A DNA stretch of 64,000 bases from Impatiens glandulifera (lineage: Eukaryota > Streptophyta > Magnoliopsida > Ericales > Balsaminaceae). A program made the position numbers and the translations under genes. Shown piece by piece: positions 61,858 to 64,000 of this stretch. The notes under the pieces are model-generated. The model saw nothing but the letters and a program-made list of their open reading frames with translations, was not told where the DNA came from and searched no databases. Numbering within the stretch: position 1 is the first letter of the stretch; every line of letters starts with the position of its first letter. The stretch covers positions 42,224,320 through 42,288,319 of the forward strand of contig NC_061866.1 in the NCBI RefSeq assembly GCF_907164915.1, read 5' to 3'.

Positions 61858-62980
61858 GAGTAATGATAGGGGAGCGAAAATATTGTAGCGAATGACGTGT
61901 GAAAGTGATTAAGATTGATGACTATGTCTTCTTTAATATATTTATTTATCTCTCCTCATTTCATTAATAATTTCTCTTTCTTCTCTTCATTTATATTTTT
62001 TTTTCTCTTTTTATCTATTAATTTATAATTGTATATTAAAATTAAGAGAAATGATTAGTTGAGGGAATTTGGTGAGGGAATGACTGGCATAATCTTATTC
62101 GCTTAAAAAATCAAATAATTTCTCTCTTTTTTCTCTTTCCTCTGAATTTTACATAAAATGAATGTGATACCACGTAATTTCCTCACCAAATTCCTTCACT
62201 AAGTAATAACTGTAAAAATTAATAAACATATATATAAAAAAGAATAAGAAGTTAAATATGAATATGATTAATTTTTTTAATTTAATTAATTTTTTGTGAT
62301 TAATAGTTAATTAATTTATTTATGTATTTTTAATATAAATAATATTTTATTTTCAAATTAATAAAATATATAAATGCACATATTTTTTAAAATATATATT
62401 AAATTATAAATATAAATATATAAAATAAAAAGTAAATATATATATTAATAATTTGAATTATTTCTCTTAAAAAATATTCATATTAAATTATTATTTCTTT
62501 TCTTTAAATATTCTTATTTCTCTTAAAAAAAATAAAATTCTCGTTTTATTCTTATTTAATTTTTTTATAAGATATATATTAAAATTCACCTTCTAAACTA
62601 AATAATATTATAACTTTCATTTTTATATAACGTTTATTTGTATATATATTGAATATTAGTAATTTAAATTTTATTTATTATAAATAATAATAATTTTTAT
62701 TTTAAGTTAAAATTACAAATTTATTTTTTTTAATTTTAAATTAAGTAAATATTTATAATAATTTTATAATAAAATTAAAGAAGGGAAAATATTAAATAAT
62801 TTATTTAAATAAAAAAGAATTAAAAGAGAGAAATTATAAATGCAGTTGGGTGACATGTACAATTTAAAATGAAAGAGAGAGAAAAATTGATACGCGTCCT
62901 ATTTATTAGGTGACATGTACAATGCCACATCATTCGCTGTCTCATTCGCTACAATATTTTCGCTCCCCCTATCATTACTC
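61858..62980. mobile_element. Mutator-type MITE with 9-bp target duplication
   Basis: The ends are GAGTAATGATAGGGGAGCG and, reversed, GAGTAATGATAGGGGGAGCG; both continue with AAAATATTGTAGCGAATGA, so the inverted repeats match over about 38 bp with one G indel. The flanks are identical: ATAAAGAAA at 61849-61857 and at 62981-62989. A 9-bp duplication is the mark of Mutator-type transposition. The 1.1 kb interior is AT-rich, non-coding, and holds a second small MITE. Confidence 0.9.
62046..62206. mobile_element. Small MITE with GGGAATTTGGTGAGG ends, copy 2 (nested)
   Basis: GAGGGAATTTGGTGAGGG at the left and CCTCACCAAATTCCTTCACT at the right, with an interior like the copy at 2138-2305 (AAAATCAAATAATTTCT and a pyrimidine-rich run). 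Confidence 0.65.
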
Positions 62981-62989
62981 ATAAAGAAA

Positions 62990-63420
62990 ATAGGTCAACT
63001 ATTAAAATGAGCTTTCTAATGGGACCAATTGAGATTTTAGATTTTTTTTTTAAAAAAAAATTCACAATTTTTCTTTTTGTTAAATTGATACAAAATAAAG
63101 TTGTCTTAACGGTTTTAAATTATATTTAAATGAATAATTTAACTATTAAATTTTAACGAATTAAGAGTTTTTATAAATAACTAGGAAATTTTTTATACAA
63201 TGCACACAGATAAAAATATATATAAATAAAATCAATTAAAAAATTATAATAATAAGTATTTCATTTTTAAAATTCTTAATATATCACAAATAATATATTA
63301 AAATAAAAAATATAACACTCATATTTTACATTTTATTCATTTTCGTAAAACAACTCTATCTTCTCACATATCTCATCACATATTTTTTTCAATAAACATC
63401 TTATCTCGTTATAAAAAATA
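62990..63420. other. AT-rich spacer
   Basis: No gene or element recognised. Confidence 0.5.
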
Positions 63421-63423
63421 TTA

Positions 63424-64000
63424 TGCAACTGTGGGAGGTCAATTGTTGATACTAGATAAGCCGGTGAATAGTAAAGCCTCATTTTATGAGTTCAAAGCTA
63501 CTTGAAGTTAGAATAGTTGACACAATCATTGATTCGAGTTCCAGATGACAATATCACATCTTTTCTCATATATTACTTTTATCAATTAATTTACATATTA
63601 ACTAATTTTATTTCAATAATTATTGATAAGTTTTAAAACATATTTTAAATAATTGACATTCAAATTATTATCTATAAAACTATAGATTAAAATTTATATC
63701 TACACAACTTACATATTTAATATATTAATTAGTTTTTTAAATAACATATTTAATACATTTAATTTATTAAATTAATTTAAGTTTTCTAAATTAAAATAAG
63801 TAATTTAATTAATAAACATATTTTAAATTTTTTACTAACAATATAATTTAATATATATATATATATAAATAACATTAGTGTGTCAAAACACGACATGACA
63901 CTTGAAAACAGACATCAACATGAATTTAAACACAATTTAACACGATACGAATAAACTCGTGGATATGAATTAACACAACACGAAAGAACCCGTTGATCAT
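63424..64000 (+). pseudogene. Another kinase/spacer unit, truncated by the window edge
   Basis: 63424-63550 matches the end of the kinase part of the array units (CTGTGGGAGGTCAATTGTTG, GATACTAGATAAGCCGGTGAA, GATTCGAGTT). It is followed by the same spacer, including ACACGACATGACACTTGAAA and AATAAACTCGTGGATATGAA up to the last base. The kinase N-lobe and catalytic part are missing to the left. A further unit may follow beyond the window. Confidence 0.8.

Overview
This is a strongly AT-rich window of plant nuclear DNA, almost certainly from a eudicot: spliced genes with GT-AG introns, plant-specific gene families, long (TA)n tracts and heavy transposon nesting. The genus cannot be named from the sequence. 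Only three genes look intact. (1) A three-exon 2-oxoglutarate/Fe(II) dioxygenase of the ACC-oxidase-homolog type on the minus strand (7140-8661). (2) A five-exon HR-like lesion-inducing (HR_lesion) membrane protein on the minus strand (18048-20285). (3) A second HR_lesion gene on the plus strand (57876-61335). Genes 2 and 3 each encode 157 residues and have exactly the same exon lengths, so they are paralogues about 38 kb apart, in divergent orientation.

The rest is mobile DNA in several layers. 1-2960 holds a GAGCTCG-rich element, simple repeats and a small MITE. 2960-6935 is a Mutator-like element with long terminal inverted repeats and a decayed FAR1-type transposase, invaded by a 0.9 kb hAT-like element that left a target-site duplication. 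9.8-16.3 kb has LINE and gypsy remnants and a tRNA-like repeat family. 21.8-26.0 kb is a composite of Copia-type LTR material, interrupted between gag and protease by a hAT element whose 8-bp target duplication is still visible. 28.5-33 kb has another LINE tail, a CACGACACG-rich repeat end and a GC-richer stretch with ACCGAG-type degenerate repeats. 33-39 kb contains a large inverted repeat enclosing two LTRs in opposite orientation flanked by perfect 5-bp duplications, a hAT MITE, and a fragment of an endogenous caulimovirid movement-protein gene next to a 110-bp (TA)n tract. 40.8-42.2 kb is a tandem array of the tRNA-like repeat.

The most striking region is 45.3-54.5 kb: seven broken copies of one receptor-like kinase exon (CrRLK1L/FERONIA-like kinase domain), each fused to the same CACGACACG-rich transposon fragment, at a period of about 1.3 kb. 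A different kinase C-terminal fragment ends the array, and a further copy begins at the right edge (63.4 kb). A full-length copy of the spacer element (55.64-57.54 kb, itself invaded by a hAT element) lies next to the array in opposite orientation, so array and element form a long inverted repeat. The three intact genes have no visible functional link; two families (HR_lesion and receptor kinase) are often connected to stress or defence, but that is only an association by family.
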